A DNA stretch of 64,000 bases, from the NCBI GenBank assembly GCA_023954475.1, contig JAMLHW010000008.1, positions 62,001 through 126,000 on the forward strand. The letters are read 5' to 3'. This document shows, in pieces, positions 43,332-52,542 of this stretch (its first letter is position 1; every line of letters starts with the position of its first letter). Below the pieces are notes generated by a model. It was not told the origin of the DNA. It searched no databases and saw only the letters and a program-made list of their open reading frames with translations. Made by a program: the position numbers and the translations under genes. The DNA comes from Anaerolineae bacterium. GTDB taxonomy: Bacteria; Chloroflexota; Anaerolineae; Promineifilales; Promineifilaceae.

Positions 43332-45311
43332 TTACGCTTCGGAGTTTTGCACGTCGCCCGCATTCATCAGAATGGGGTTCCTGTTTGTTGCGGTTTCGGC
43401 CGATTCCATGCCTTGTAGCCGTTCAAGTTCCATCTCGTACACGGCGTCAGCGACGTTTTCAATGGCTATGCGCTGCTTGCGGTACAAATCCGACTCGCTC
43501 ATCGCTAGCCGTCTGGCCACATCGCGCACTTTGCTTCCTTGCACGAACTTCAGCTCCAGAATGTTGTAGAGCACCCACTCAGTGCGCGTCATGCTGCGGT
43601 CACCTTCCGGTTTCTGATATTCGATAGCCCGTTGGAGCACAGCGCGTAGCGCTTTGGCGGGATTGCCGTCATGTTCCTGTGCTTCGTCCTGCACCACTTC
43701 TAATTCCAGTAGGGGGCTTTCCGTGAGCTTGGGACCGCCCCAATAATGGGTGAGCGCATCCTTGACCATTTTGTTGAATTCATCGTCCTGGAGTAACTCT
43801 GACTGTACCGGTTTTTCGGCCGAAGGTGTCAGCGTCGGCCGACCGCGCATGCCGGCCGCACTGCGCCGAATTTGAAACGCCGTGATTTCCGGCAACAATC
43901 CCTCGACGGCTGTAAAGACGACCTGCTGCAACAAGCGATCTTTAAGCGCTGTCGCTGCTTGTGTGGACAAATTCGCGAGTACCAGCCGTTCCTTTACGTT
44001 CAAATCAGGCTGCGGAGAACGCGATTCAATACCCATGATGCCGAGAAGCTGGTTGTTCTGGCGGTCGTAAAGCGGCTCGATCCAGTAATTGCGCCATATG
44101 ATCAGACCCCCGGCAGTGTCCAGCTTGTCGGGTGTTACCAGCGTTTGCCAATCGTCATCACGCCACAACTGCGCGAAATATTCCGGCTGGCCGATAATCG
44201 CTTCCAATCGCGGCCCATCGGCCGAAAAACTGGCAATAAACGCAGTAGGTACCTGGAATACATCGCATCCTGCCGCCAGCAGGCTCTCCAAATACTGATG
44301 CAAATCGTGACTGGTCAACAGCCTCTCGCTCAGTTGTTGAATGCGGCGCACATCCGGTTCATTGTTGAGCTGCAACACGCGCTCCAGCGGCAGCTTGAAG
44401 GCATGGATAGCCCATTCGACGATCATCACTGTGCCCACGACGGCGATTGCCAGCGCTGTCTGCGATGGAATGCCCAGGATCGGCCCGGCACGGTCGACGA
44501 GTACATAGACGAGCAGCACGATGGTGCCGGTCAGCGGAACGCGAGCCATAAATTTGTAGAGACGTACGCGCACGACTCGGTCGGAGGAGAGGGCGCCGAA
44601 GTAGACGAGGTTAGCCGTCAACGTAGCAAACATCAGCGCGACCAGGACATTGCCAACGATTAGCAGTAGCCACATCAGCACTGTGACCTGTTCCGTCGAT
44701 GATCCGGTGAGTGTCAAATAGGGGAAAACGCCGAGTGGAGCAGCCAGGCTGGCAAGGAAGATGTTGCGCATGCGCTGCCGCGTCGTTGAAGTGATTGTCC
44801 GACGGTAGGCACGCCAGATATTGTAGATGCTGCCTGCGCTGAGGATGATGAAGAAGATGACAAAAACGAAGAACAGGGGACCGGCGGCAAAATGGGGTGC
44901 ACGCGAGGTTGTGACGATGGGACCGACAATCCAGTCGGTAAACAGCACGAGGATGAAGAATAAACTGCTGAAACCATAACCGAGCCAGACAGCGACTCGA
45001 CGTCGGCGGGAGAATTTCCCGGTGGAAACGAGCAAGGCATTGCTCAAATGCAGTTGCGCTGCCGGTACGAAGCAGATGCCCAACCATTCAACTGCAAGCC
45101 ACGGTTCGGCCGAAATGGAGACTGTTGTCCGACTGACCAACAACTCCGTGAAATAAACCGTAACGACAAATGCCAGCAGCAGACTAAATGCACGTGTTAC
45201 TTCGTCTCTGATGAAATATTTTGTGTTATAGAGAATCACCGACGAGCCAAAAATGACAATCGTCGCCTGCAAGACATCGTTTATGAGCGCCAGTGTATCC
45301 AGCGAAGTCAT
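43332..45311 (-). CDS. 7TM - GAF - helix-turn-helix membrane regulator
   Basis: A 659-residue protein. Residues 1-310 hold about eight helices in the layout of the histidine-kinase N-terminal 7TM sensor (LALINDVLQATIVIFGSSVILYNTKYF...). Residues about 325-480 are a GAF-like domain (LLTSHDLHQYLESLLAAGCDVFQVPTAFIASF). A linker (RGRPTLTPSAEKP) and a C-terminal domain with RSMTRTEWVLYNILELKFVQGSKVRDVARRLAMSESDLYRKQRIAIENVA (about 585-635) follow; the last part reads as a helix-turn-helix. There is no kinase domain, so the sensor seems wired straight to DNA. It is the last gene after kinase and ftsH, starting 39 bases after ftsH. Confidence 0.78.
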   Translation of the reverse strand: MTSLDTLALINDVLQATIVIFGSSVILYNTKYFIRDEVTRAFSLLLAFVVTVYFTELLVSRTTVSISAEPWLAVEWLGICFVPAAQLHLSNALLVSTGKFSRRRRVAVWLGYGFSSLFFILVLFTDWIVGPIVTTSRAPHFAAGPLFFVFVIFFIILSAGSIYNIWRAYRRTITSTTRQRMRNIFLASLAAPLGVFPYLTLTGSSTEQVTVLMWLLLIVGNVLVALMFATLTANLVYFGALSSDRVVRVRLYKFMARVPLTGTIVLLVYVLVDRAGPILGIPSQTALAIAVVGTVMIVEWAIHAFKLPLERVLQLNNEPDVRRIQQLSERLLTSHDLHQYLESLLAAGCDVFQVPTAFIASFSADGPRLEAIIGQPEYFAQLWRDDDWQTLVTPDKLDTAGGLIIWRNYWIEPLYDRQNNQLLGIMGIESRSPQPDLNVKERLVLANLSTQAATALKDRLLQQVVFTAVEGLLPEITAFQIRRSAAGMRGRPTLTPSAEKPVQSELLQDDEFNKMVKDALTHYWGGPKLTESPLLELEVVQDEAQEHDGNPAKALRAVLQRAIEYQKPEGDRSMTRTEWVLYNILELKFVQGSKVRDVARRLAMSESDLYRKQRIAIENVADAVYEMELERLQGMESAETATNRNPILMNAGDVQNSEA

Positions 45312-45350
45312 CAGGTTAAAAAAGGAAGACGTGATTTGTACGCCGTTGGT

Positions 45351-47282
45351 CTATGCCGGTGAAGGTGACGGGTTAAACGTAGGTGGTTCCCAATCGCGTT
45401 TGTCGCCTGCGCTAGTTGACGGCTGTGATGTCGATTGCGTTGGCGTTTGCGTGGCCGGTTCCCGACCTTCTACCAGTGCCGCAAATTCTTCGGCGTCTAG
45501 TGATTCAACTTCGAGTAACGTTTGCGCGACCAACTCCAGCTTGTCGAAATTTTCTTTGAGCAGCGTGTACGCACGCTTGTATTCTGTGTCGATGATGTCA
45601 CGAACTTCTGCGTCGATCTTCTCTGCAACGGCATCGGAGTAATCGCGTTGTTCCGAGATTTCACGACCCAGAAAAACCATTTCTTGCCGTTCACCGTAAA
45701 CGCGTAAACCCAGATCCACACTCATACCGTATTGGGTCACCATCGCCTGCGCCATTTTGGTCACAGCGCGTAAATCACTACTTGCTCCGGTCGTGATCTC
45801 TCCGAATACGAGCTCTTCGGCAATGCGTCCGCCCAGTGCGCTGGCAATGTAAGCTCGGAATTGTGACTCGCTCATGAAAATCTGGTCTTCGTCCAGATAC
45901 CATGTCGCGCCACCAGAAACACCGCGCGGAATGATCGTGATTTTGCGAATAGCACGAGCATACGGCAGTAAATGACTGACGACAGCGTGTCCCGCCTCGT
46001 GATACGCGGTAATTTCGCGCTCCTCAGCACTGATGACGCGGCTTTTGCGTTCTGGTCCCATTTGCACCCGCTCGACTGCTTCGTGAAATTCCGGCATGCC
46101 GATATTGCGTCGACTGCGCCGCGCCGAGAGCAAAGCAGCTTCATTGACTGTATTCTCAATATCTGCGCCGGAGAAGCCCGGTGTGGCCCGTGCTAACACT
46201 TCAACGCTGACATTTTTGGCGATTGGTTTGCCGCGCATGTGAACACGGAATATCGCTTCCCGTCCCTTGAGATCGGGCCTGTCGACGACGACGCGCCGGT
46301 CGAAGCGCCCTGGCCGCAGCAGCGCCGGGTCGAGGATGTCGGGTCGGTTTGTGGCAGCAATGATGATGATGGCTGTGTCTGTATCGAAGCCGTCCATTTC
46401 GACGAGAATCTGGTTCAGTGTTTGTTCGCGTTCGTCATGTGAACCACCTAAGCCAGCACCTCGTTGTCGGCCGACAGCGTCAATTTCATCGATAAAGATA
46501 ATGCAGGGACTGTGCCGTTTTGCTTGCTCAAACAAGTCACGTACGCGGCTGGCACCAACGCCGACAAACATTTCCACAAATTCCGAACCGGCAATACTGA
46601 AGAAAGGAACACCTGCTTCACCGGAAACCGCTTTGGCGAGCAATGTTTTGCCTGTGCCCGGCGCACCGACGAGCATAACGCCTTTGGGAATGCGCGCACC
46701 GAACGTGACGAATTTCTCCGGTTGCTTGAGAAATTCGACCACTTCCATCAACTCTTCTTTGGCTTCTTCGACGCCGGCAACATCGGCAAAAGTCACAGTT
46801 GGGTGATCACCGGTGAACATCCGGGCCTTGCTTTTGCCGAAAGCGCTCGCCTGGTTGTTGGCTCCCTGGCTTTGCCGATACATGAAGTAGAAAAAGCCGA
46901 TGATCAGCAGCACCGGGAGGAAGGCGAGAATGATGCCGAATACGCTGGTCAGTTGGCTGGGTTGCTTGTAAATAATGGTGGTGCCACCGTCGCCAAAACT
47001 ACTTTCGTCCACGCCATAAGCGCCCAGTATTTCTTCCAGCGAACTGGAGCCGCTGGTACGCGATGTGACGACGCTATCGTCCTTGTACAGAATGGTCAAA
47101 TCGCTACCGTCACCGGAAACGGTCACTTCTTTCACAGTGCCCGCATTGATGTCAGTCGCTAGTTGGGTGATAGATATGTCGTTGCTGGGCGCCAGATTGA
47201 GGTTGAAAAACCATAGCATAAGGATCAATGCCAGCGGTGCGAGCAGAAACAAGAGGATGCGGCGGTAATTGATACTGTTCAT
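45351..47282 (-). CDS. ftsH: ATP-dependent zinc metalloprotease FtsH
   Basis: A 643-residue membrane protease. Residues 1-130 contain two membrane helices around the periplasmic FtsH_ext domain. The AAA domain shows Walker A GAPGTGKT, Walker [12 protein letters not shown], the pore loop [14 protein letters not shown] and the SRH with RPGRFDRRV. The zinc site is HEAGH, with the third ligand in the [12 protein letters not shown] region. A Pro/Thr/Ser tail ends the protein. FtsH degrades membrane and regulatory proteins. It starts 21 bases after the kinase stop, so the two are probably cotranscribed. Confidence 0.96.
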   Translation of the reverse strand: MNSINYRRILLFLLAPLALILMLWFFNLNLAPSNDISITQLATDINAGTVKEVTVSGDGSDLTILYKDDSVVTSRTSGSSSLEEILGAYGVDESSFGDGGTTIIYKQPSQLTSVFGIILAFLPVLLIIGFFYFMYRQSQGANNQASAFGKSKARMFTGDHPTVTFADVAGVEEAKEELMEVVEFLKQPEKFVTFGARIPKGVMLVGAPGTGKTLLAKAVSGEAGVPFFSIAGSEFVEMFVGVGASRVRDLFEQAKRHSPCIIFIDEIDAVGRQRGAGLGGSHDEREQTLNQILVEMDGFDTDTAIIIIAATNRPDILDPALLRPGRFDRRVVVDRPDLKGREAIFRVHMRGKPIAKNVSVEVLARATPGFSGADIENTVNEAALLSARRSRRNIGMPEFHEAVERVQMGPERKSRVISAEEREITAYHEAGHAVVSHLLPYARAIRKITIIPRGVSGGATWYLDEDQIFMSESQFRAYIASALGGRIAEELVFGEITTGASSDLRAVTKMAQAMVTQYGMSVDLGLRVYGERQEMVFLGREISEQRDYSDAVAEKIDAEVRDIIDTEYKRAYTLLKENFDKLELVAQTLLEVESLDAEEFAALVEGREPATQTPTQSTSQPSTSAGDKRDWEPPTFNPSPSPA

Positions 47283-47303
47283 AAGCGTTTCAAAGTGTAG
47301 CCG

Positions 47304-48440
47304 TTACTGCCAGGCCAAGTACACGGCATACCATAGTGGAATGAGTCCAATCAGGGCAATAAAAGCGACGATTCCGAGCAGAATGGCGATCCAATCAGGA
47401 TCGTCCACGCTAGATGCGCCGGTTTCAGGTAGTGATGCCGGCTGGGGGTTTGCAGTTGTCGTTGTTGATTGAACTGCGGGCTGCTGGTAATCGACAGTTG
47501 GTGCTTCGTCTTGTGTCGGTGGCGGCACCGCAATTGATTCGGCCGAATTGGCGATAACGGCGGCTGTTGCGACGCCGGTCATGGTGTGGCGATTGTTGAG
47601 ACGGTACGACTGCAGAATTCGGCCGAATTGACCTGCAGTACGATAGCGCTGTGCCGGTTCTTTGGATAATACTTTTTGCACGATTTGATCCAACTGCTTC
47701 GGTGCAGCGGGATTGTATAGCGCGATTGAGGGCGGCACAGCTTGTATATGCTGTAGCGCCATTGCCGTGTGATTCTCGGCTTCAAACGGTAACTGGTTCG
47801 TGAGCATCTCAAACAAGATGACGCCTAGCGAATAGACATCCGACGCCGGTGTCGGATGTCGTCCGGCCGCCTGTTCCGGTGAAAAATACTGCGGCGTTCC
47901 CCATACCTGGTCCTGATGGGTCAACGTCGTTTCTGTCATGGCGCGAGCGATGCCAAAATCGGCGACTTTCACGTGATCGTCCTGGCTGACCAGGATATTA
48001 TGCGGCTTGACATCACAGTGGACGAGGCCGGAACGATGAGCGTAACCAATACCACTGCACATCTGCATCATCAAATCGAGTGATCGATCAATAGGTAGCA
48101 GCCGTTCCTCTGCTGCCTGACGGCGAATGATTTGCTTTAGCGTTGCCCCTTCCACGAACTCCATGACAATGTAATAGCGATCCCCATCCTGACCGATGTC
48201 ATGAACGGTGACAATGTTGGGGTGGGACAGATTAGCCGCAGCGTGCGCTTCTTTTTGAAAGCGCTTCAGGAACTCAGCGTCATCCGTCAAGCTGAGGTGT
48301 AACAGCTTGATGGCGACGATGCGCCCCAAAACCAGGTCTTCGCTTTTGTAAACAGCTGCCATGCCACCACTGCCGACCCGCTCCAGTAGTTTGTAGCGCC
48401 CGTTGAGAACGTGTGTGTCGCCCACCGGTGATCGTTCCAT
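47304..48440 (-). CDS. Membrane Ser/Thr protein kinase (PknB-like)
   Basis: A 378-residue kinase. The glycine loop is GSGGMAAVY, the ATP lysine is in IVAIKLL, the catalytic loop is HCDVKPHNIL (HCD in place of HRD) and the metal loop is DFGIA. A Pro/Thr/Gln-rich linker (about 275-345) leads to one C-terminal transmembrane helix (WIAILLGIVAFIALIGLIPLWYAVYL) with almost nothing outside, so it lacks a PASTA-type sensor. It heads an operon with ftsH and the 7TM-GAF regulator, which suggests control of proteolysis or envelope stress by phosphorylation; that part is inference. Confidence 0.93.
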   Translation of the reverse strand: MERSPVGDTHVLNGRYKLLERVGSGGMAAVYKSEDLVLGRIVAIKLLHLSLTDDAEFLKRFQKEAHAAANLSHPNIVTVHDIGQDGDRYYIVMEFVEGATLKQIIRRQAAEERLLPIDRSLDLMMQMCSGIGYAHRSGLVHCDVKPHNILVSQDDHVKVADFGIARAMTETTLTHQDQVWGTPQYFSPEQAAGRHPTPASDVYSLGVILFEMLTNQLPFEAENHTAMALQHIQAVPPSIALYNPAAPKQLDQIVQKVLSKEPAQRYRTAGQFGRILQSYRLNNRHTMTGVATAAVIANSAESIAVPPPTQDEAPTVDYQQPAVQSTTTTANPQPASLPETGASSVDDPDWIAILLGIVAFIALIGLIPLWYAVYLAWQ

Positions 48441-48521
48441 AATGTCATTTTAACATAGTTGTGAGTGTGGGGGAAAGCGGTTAAGGTAAGTGTGAGTGTG
48501 GCACCGCTTTGCACTGTGTAG

Positions 48522-48552
48522 ATTACCGTTTTTGCCGGATCAAAACGGTAAT
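48522..48552. other. Stem-loop between the kinase operon and the 2H phosphoesterase
   Basis: ATTACCGTTTT and AAAACGGTAAT form a perfect 11-bp stem with a 9-base loop. On the minus strand it stands after the 2H phosphoesterase stop (48605) and before the kinase start, in the position of a terminator, but the T-run is inside the stem and no clear T-tail follows. The same gap has two copies of TGAGTGTGG (about 48460 and 48492). Confidence 0.5.
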
Positions 48553-48604
48553 GTGACAATTGATCGACTCATTTCGCGTCGCCACTTCTGTGGTTGTATT
48601 CATG

Positions 48605-49144
48605 TCAACCAAATTCAACGGTGAAGTTTGTGGTTGGCTGGCTGCTCATGCTGCGAATAATCGACAATGTGTTGATTGGAAATTCCCAGACAAACTCATA
48701 TTGATCGAGCCAGGCGATGAGTGGGCCAAGGATTTCGGCCGAAATGGTGAGATGCGCCAGTGTGACGTGAGGAACCCAGGTTGTCGGTGCAAAAATCGGC
48801 ACCGGATTTACCGCATACCGTTGTCCAATGGCATAAATACTTTCGTGTAGCGATGATATTTGCTTCGTTCGCGTCACGCCGATGAAGATGACAGTGCGAT
48901 CACCGCTAAAAACGCCGACACCCCATGTGCGAATCGTACGGGCAAATGCCGTCTTCGCCCAATTCGTTAGCTCTTGCTGTAATGGAGGTTGTGTGTATGA
49001 CGTCGCAACATGAAACGTGATGTGAGGAAACGCTGTTGATTCGGCCGACGTACTGATGCCGAATTCGCGATTCAATCCGTCCCACAGCAACTGAACGCGT
49101 TCTGCAAAAGGCGGTGGCAAGATGGTCACAATTCCGGTAGGCAT
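48605..49144 (-). CDS. 2H phosphoesterase (2'-5' RNA ligase-like)
   Basis: A 179-residue protein with two HxT motifs, PHITFHV near residue 39 and PHVTLAH near residue 126, the mark of the 2H phosphoesterase/LigT superfamily. These enzymes hydrolyse or form 2',5'- and cyclic phosphodiester bonds in RNA or nucleotides. It follows the amidase by 28 bases and is the last gene of the leftward DUF2723 operon. Confidence 0.87.
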   Translation of the reverse strand: MPTGIVTILPPPFAERVQLLWDGLNREFGISTSAESTAFPHITFHVATSYTQPPLQQELTNWAKTAFARTIRTWGVGVFSGDRTVIFIGVTRTKQISSLHESIYAIGQRYAVNPVPIFAPTTWVPHVTLAHLTISAEILGPLIAWLDQYEFVWEFPINTLSIIRSMSSQPTTNFTVEFG

Positions 49145-49172
49145 AAGGATTTCAACTTACTCAAAGCAAGGG

Positions 49173-50624
49173 TCATAAAGCGCTGTTCTGATGGTTGAGA
49201 TTGTTGAACCCGGCTTCGAGCGCAGCAGCGACATCGAGCAGTGTGCCTTCGGCACCCGGTGCACAGGCCAGCATGATACCGGGCACGAGACCTGTGGGCG
49301 TGTCTCGATTGGTCCAGGCCGGCACAGTGATGGCCGGTAAATCCATCATGTTGCAGAATGTCATCGGTGTCATTGTACCGTTAACGCCGGGTTTAAGCGT
49401 ACTGCGATTCATGCCACCGTGGCGTGGTGCGAGCAGCCCAATTGAAGGCAGTAAAACAACGGCATTGTCTCCAAGCCGTGTCCAATATTTCTGGCGTGCT
49501 TTCTTGTAGCTGTCGATGATGGTGTTAATTCGCTGCGGTTTGGCACGCACGAGCGGCATGGTAACCAGCATCTGGTACAAACCTGAGTCGATGGTCGGCC
49601 GACCGCTGAGCTGACGTATCATTTCGGCCGATTTGCGGAATTTAGTGCCATCTGCCGTTGTTAGCAAGTCGCGCATCGGGCGTTCAAAACTGGCCGTGAT
49701 CAGGCGCAGCAAATTGTTGTAAAGCGCCGACACATCGTCAAACGGTTGCGTTTCTGCTACCAAACCGGCGCTCATGAGAATGGTTTGAGCTTCCACTAGC
49801 GCTGCATCGATGACGCTATCGACAATAGTCATGAAAAACGGGCGCGGCACGATCAGGCGCACACCGTTGACAGGTTGCGGATTGGGTAAAGCGGCATCGG
49901 CAATGACGTTGTAGACGAGGCGTGCGTCGCGTACTGAGCGTGTGATCGGGCCGACAGCGAGGAGTGAATCGACGAAATGTCCTGACAAATCTGGCCAGAT
50001 ACCATCTTTGGGCACAGTGAATGACGCCGGTTTGAAGCCGACAACGCTGTTGAACGATGCCGGAATGCGGATGGAGCCGAGAATGTCATTGCCGAGTCCC
50101 AATGCACTGCTGCCGGAACCGACGAGTGCGGCTTCGCCACCTGACGATCCGCCGGCTGTATGCATTGGATTGAGACAGTTATTGGTTCGACCGAAACGCA
50201 GGTTGGTTGTCTCGCCCGTCATGGCGAATTCGGGGACATTGCTCCGGGCGATGATGATCGCTCCAGCCGCCTTGATGCGTTTAACTACAGTCGCTTCGGG
50301 CAACTGCTCCGGTGGCATGCGCAGCGATCCGACCGTCACTTGCTCGCCATCGAAGCCAAACGTTTCCTTCACACTGATGGGAATGCCTGATAGTGGCCCA
50401 GGGCGAGGATTGCGTGCTTCTCGCAAGGCACGTTCGTGAAAAATCTGGGTTGCCGCATTGATGCGGTGATGCTGCTGTTCAAGGCGTGCCAGAAAGTCGC
50501 TGACAATGCGATAAGGCGTCGTTTCGCCGGCCTTGATTTGACGGCGCAGCTCAGTGGCATCAGGCAGATTGTGGTGCGATGCTCGATGCGTTGTGCGTTG
50601 TTTGTCCTCTGTAGTGTGCTTCAT
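49173..50624 (-). CDS. Amidase signature family enzyme
   Basis: A 483-residue amidase. The Ser-cisSer-Lys triad is visible: Lys in GIPISVKETFGF (near 87), the GGSSGGEAALVGSGSSALGLG core near 155-175 and the nucleophile Ser in NDILGSIRIPASF (near 180). The usual GGS before RxPA is replaced by LGS. Family members hydrolyse amides, including fatty acid amides, carbamoyl groups and Glu-tRNA-Gln; nothing here marks GatA (no gatB or gatC, different C-terminus). The start ATG overlaps the stop of the DUF389 gene by 4 bases. Confidence 0.9.
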   Translation of the reverse strand: MKHTTEDKQRTTHRASHHNLPDATELRRQIKAGETTPYRIVSDFLARLEQQHHRINAATQIFHERALREARNPRPGPLSGIPISVKETFGFDGEQVTVGSLRMPPEQLPEATVVKRIKAAGAIIIARSNVPEFAMTGETTNLRFGRTNNCLNPMHTAGGSSGGEAALVGSGSSALGLGNDILGSIRIPASFNSVVGFKPASFTVPKDGIWPDLSGHFVDSLLAVGPITRSVRDARLVYNVIADAALPNPQPVNGVRLIVPRPFFMTIVDSVIDAALVEAQTILMSAGLVAETQPFDDVSALYNNLLRLITASFERPMRDLLTTADGTKFRKSAEMIRQLSGRPTIDSGLYQMLVTMPLVRAKPQRINTIIDSYKKARQKYWTRLGDNAVVLLPSIGLLAPRHGGMNRSTLKPGVNGTMTPMTFCNMMDLPAITVPAWTNRDTPTGLVPGIMLACAPGAEGTLLDVAAALEAGFNNLNHQNSAL

Positions 50625-52528
50625 TGCAAGGCGAGCGGTTCCGGTGTAGGTGTCGGCGGTTCAAACGGTTTGGGTTTGGTCACGTTGATCACGGTCAATT
50701 CGAGGATCATTTCGCGGTCCAGACCGATTTCATCTTGCAGCCTTTGGCCAATGACGTCGCTCAATGTTTGTACGGCAATGATCGGTAATTCGTGCGTACT
50801 GCGCAATGTCAAGTCAAGCACGAGCGGCGCCGATGGATCACTGTCGGTCTCGATGACGAGGGAATCGTATTCGATTTCGATGGCAGGAAATGCCGTATTC
50901 ACACCTTCAACGGTTTGCTGGACAATCGTGTATGTGTTTTGGTTGATGGTGTTGGTTTTGGCGAGTGTATAAGTAGCATAACTCAGGAAAATGCCAATTC
51001 CCAGCAGCAATCCCAAAGCGATGCGGGTTGTGCGTTGTTGGATGGTACGGCGCGCTTTCTGGCTGGTTTTCGGCCGAAAACCAAACGCGAGGAAAACCAG
51101 TGTGGCGGCTGAACTGATGGCGATGAAGTTGGTTATGAACAACAGCAAAGCGCCGGTTCCGTCGCCAAAGCGCCCTTGTGAATACGCGAGGCCCGAACTC
51201 GCCAACGGTGGCACAAGGGCAGCGGCAATGGCAACACCAGGCAACGCGCTGGCCGCACCTGTGTAGGCAATGGCAAACGCACCAGCCAACCCCGAAAAGA
51301 GTGCGATCATGAGATCGATAAGCGTCGGCTCGGTACGTGCCAAAATTTCCGGCGTCAAATTGTTGTTGCCGGCTACCAGTCCGATCAGAAAACCGACCAG
51401 AAGCGCAATAAACATGCCGCGCAGGGCCGACCCCAGTGCATAGCGCAAGAAGCGCAAATCTCCCAGCACGATGGCCATGCCGCTACCAACAATTGGTGAC
51501 ATCAGCGGTGCAACCAGCATGGCGCCGATAACAACCGCCGGACTGTCCTGCAGCAAACCCAATGAAGCAATCGCAGCGGACAGCGTCATCAACACGAAAT
51601 AGTCAAGGTTGGGCCGTGAGTTGCGGCGCACGCGCATGTAGACCTGGGCGCGTTCGCTGACGCTCAGATGGGGAATGATGCGCTGCAAACCATAATCGAG
51701 CCAATGCAGCGCTCCACCGAGAACAGGGCGTGTCGATTCGCGTGCAATGATCACCGGCGTTTTGCTTTCGCGGACGACGGCATCGACGATGTTCCCAAAC
51801 AGGAATCGATCCAGCGATCCCTCGTTGCTTGCTCCCATGATGACGAGATCGTAATCATTGGCGACAGCTTCCAAGATGCCTTGCGTTGGGCTGGTGGCTT
51901 CCACGACTTTTGTGTTGATGCGATCTTCAGCATCAAGTGATTGCACAATGCGTTTAAGCTGTTGATTGCCTAGCGCGACTTCATGATGACCTTGATCGGC
52001 ACGTGCAACATACAAGATGTCCAGTTCAAATGTGCGCGGTAATTGAACCAGCATGCGCAGTATGTTTATCGTAGCCGGACCACCCGCTGTCGGGATGACG
52101 ATGCGCTGGATTGGTTTCTGCCTGATTTCAGGATTGCTGTACGAACCGCGCATGACCGCTATGGTGCAGGGCAGGTCGTTGAGATTGTTTTGTGCCGTGT
52201 TTTCGGTGTCGAAGAGTAGGAGATCAATTTTGCCGCGCGTGACCAAATTGCGCAGGTCGTTGCGTGTTTCATCTATTTTGACGATTAGAACATCGCATTT
52301 CGCAGCTCCCTCACCGTAAGATTCCAATTCGAACGCTGTCGCCCGTGCGCGTTCCAGAAGCTCGGGTGTCTGATCAGGGACAATTACGGCTGCAATGACG
52401 ATCCCGTTTTGTGCTTTTGACAGGGCTTCACCGAACCGATAGAGGTAGCTGTCCGCATTATCGGCCGAAAACAGCACCAACGTGCGCCATACCTGCGTTG
52501 TTGGAAATGCGCCCTGCACAATTTGCAT
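50621..52528 (-). CDS. UspA - DUF389 membrane protein
   Basis: A 635-residue protein. The N-terminus (1-290) contains one or two UspA-like nucleotide-binding domains (IQRIVIPTAGGPATIN ... VIMGASNEGSLDRFLFGNIVDAVVRESKTPVII). From about 315 to 500 it is a TIGR00341/DUF389 membrane domain of six or so helices (LDYFVLMTLSAAIASLGLLQDSPAVVIGAMLVAPLMSPIVG ... ASALPGVAIAAALVPPLASSGLA). The end is an extracytoplasmic domain with a Pro/Thr tail. Function unknown; the design parallels the APC-UspA protein at 38200. It starts 14 bases after the DUF2723 gene. Confidence 0.87.
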   Translation of the reverse strand: MQIVQGAFPTTQVWRTLVLFSADNADSYLYRFGEALSKAQNGIVIAAVIVPDQTPELLERARATAFELESYGEGAAKCDVLIVKIDETRNDLRNLVTRGKIDLLLFDTENTAQNNLNDLPCTIAVMRGSYSNPEIRQKPIQRIVIPTAGGPATINILRMLVQLPRTFELDILYVARADQGHHEVALGNQQLKRIVQSLDAEDRINTKVVEATSPTQGILEAVANDYDLVIMGASNEGSLDRFLFGNIVDAVVRESKTPVIIARESTRPVLGGALHWLDYGLQRIIPHLSVSERAQVYMRVRRNSRPNLDYFVLMTLSAAIASLGLLQDSPAVVIGAMLVAPLMSPIVGSGMAIVLGDLRFLRYALGSALRGMFIALLVGFLIGLVAGNNNLTPEILARTEPTLIDLMIALFSGLAGAFAIAYTGAASALPGVAIAAALVPPLASSGLAYSQGRFGDGTGALLLFITNFIAISSAATLVFLAFGFRPKTSQKARRTIQQRTTRIALGLLLGIGIFLSYATYTLAKTNTINQNTYTIVQQTVEGVNTAFPAIEIEYDSLVIETDSDPSAPLVLDLTLRSTHELPIIAVQTLSDVIGQRLQDEIGLDREMILELTVINVTKPKPFEPPTPTPEPLALQ

Positions 52529-52542
52529 TCAGTCTGCTCCGT

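Noticed and set aside
49173-50624. GatA subunit of Glu-tRNA amidotransferase
   Set aside because: Only the general amidase signature is present, with an altered GGS motif and no gatB or gatC nearby.
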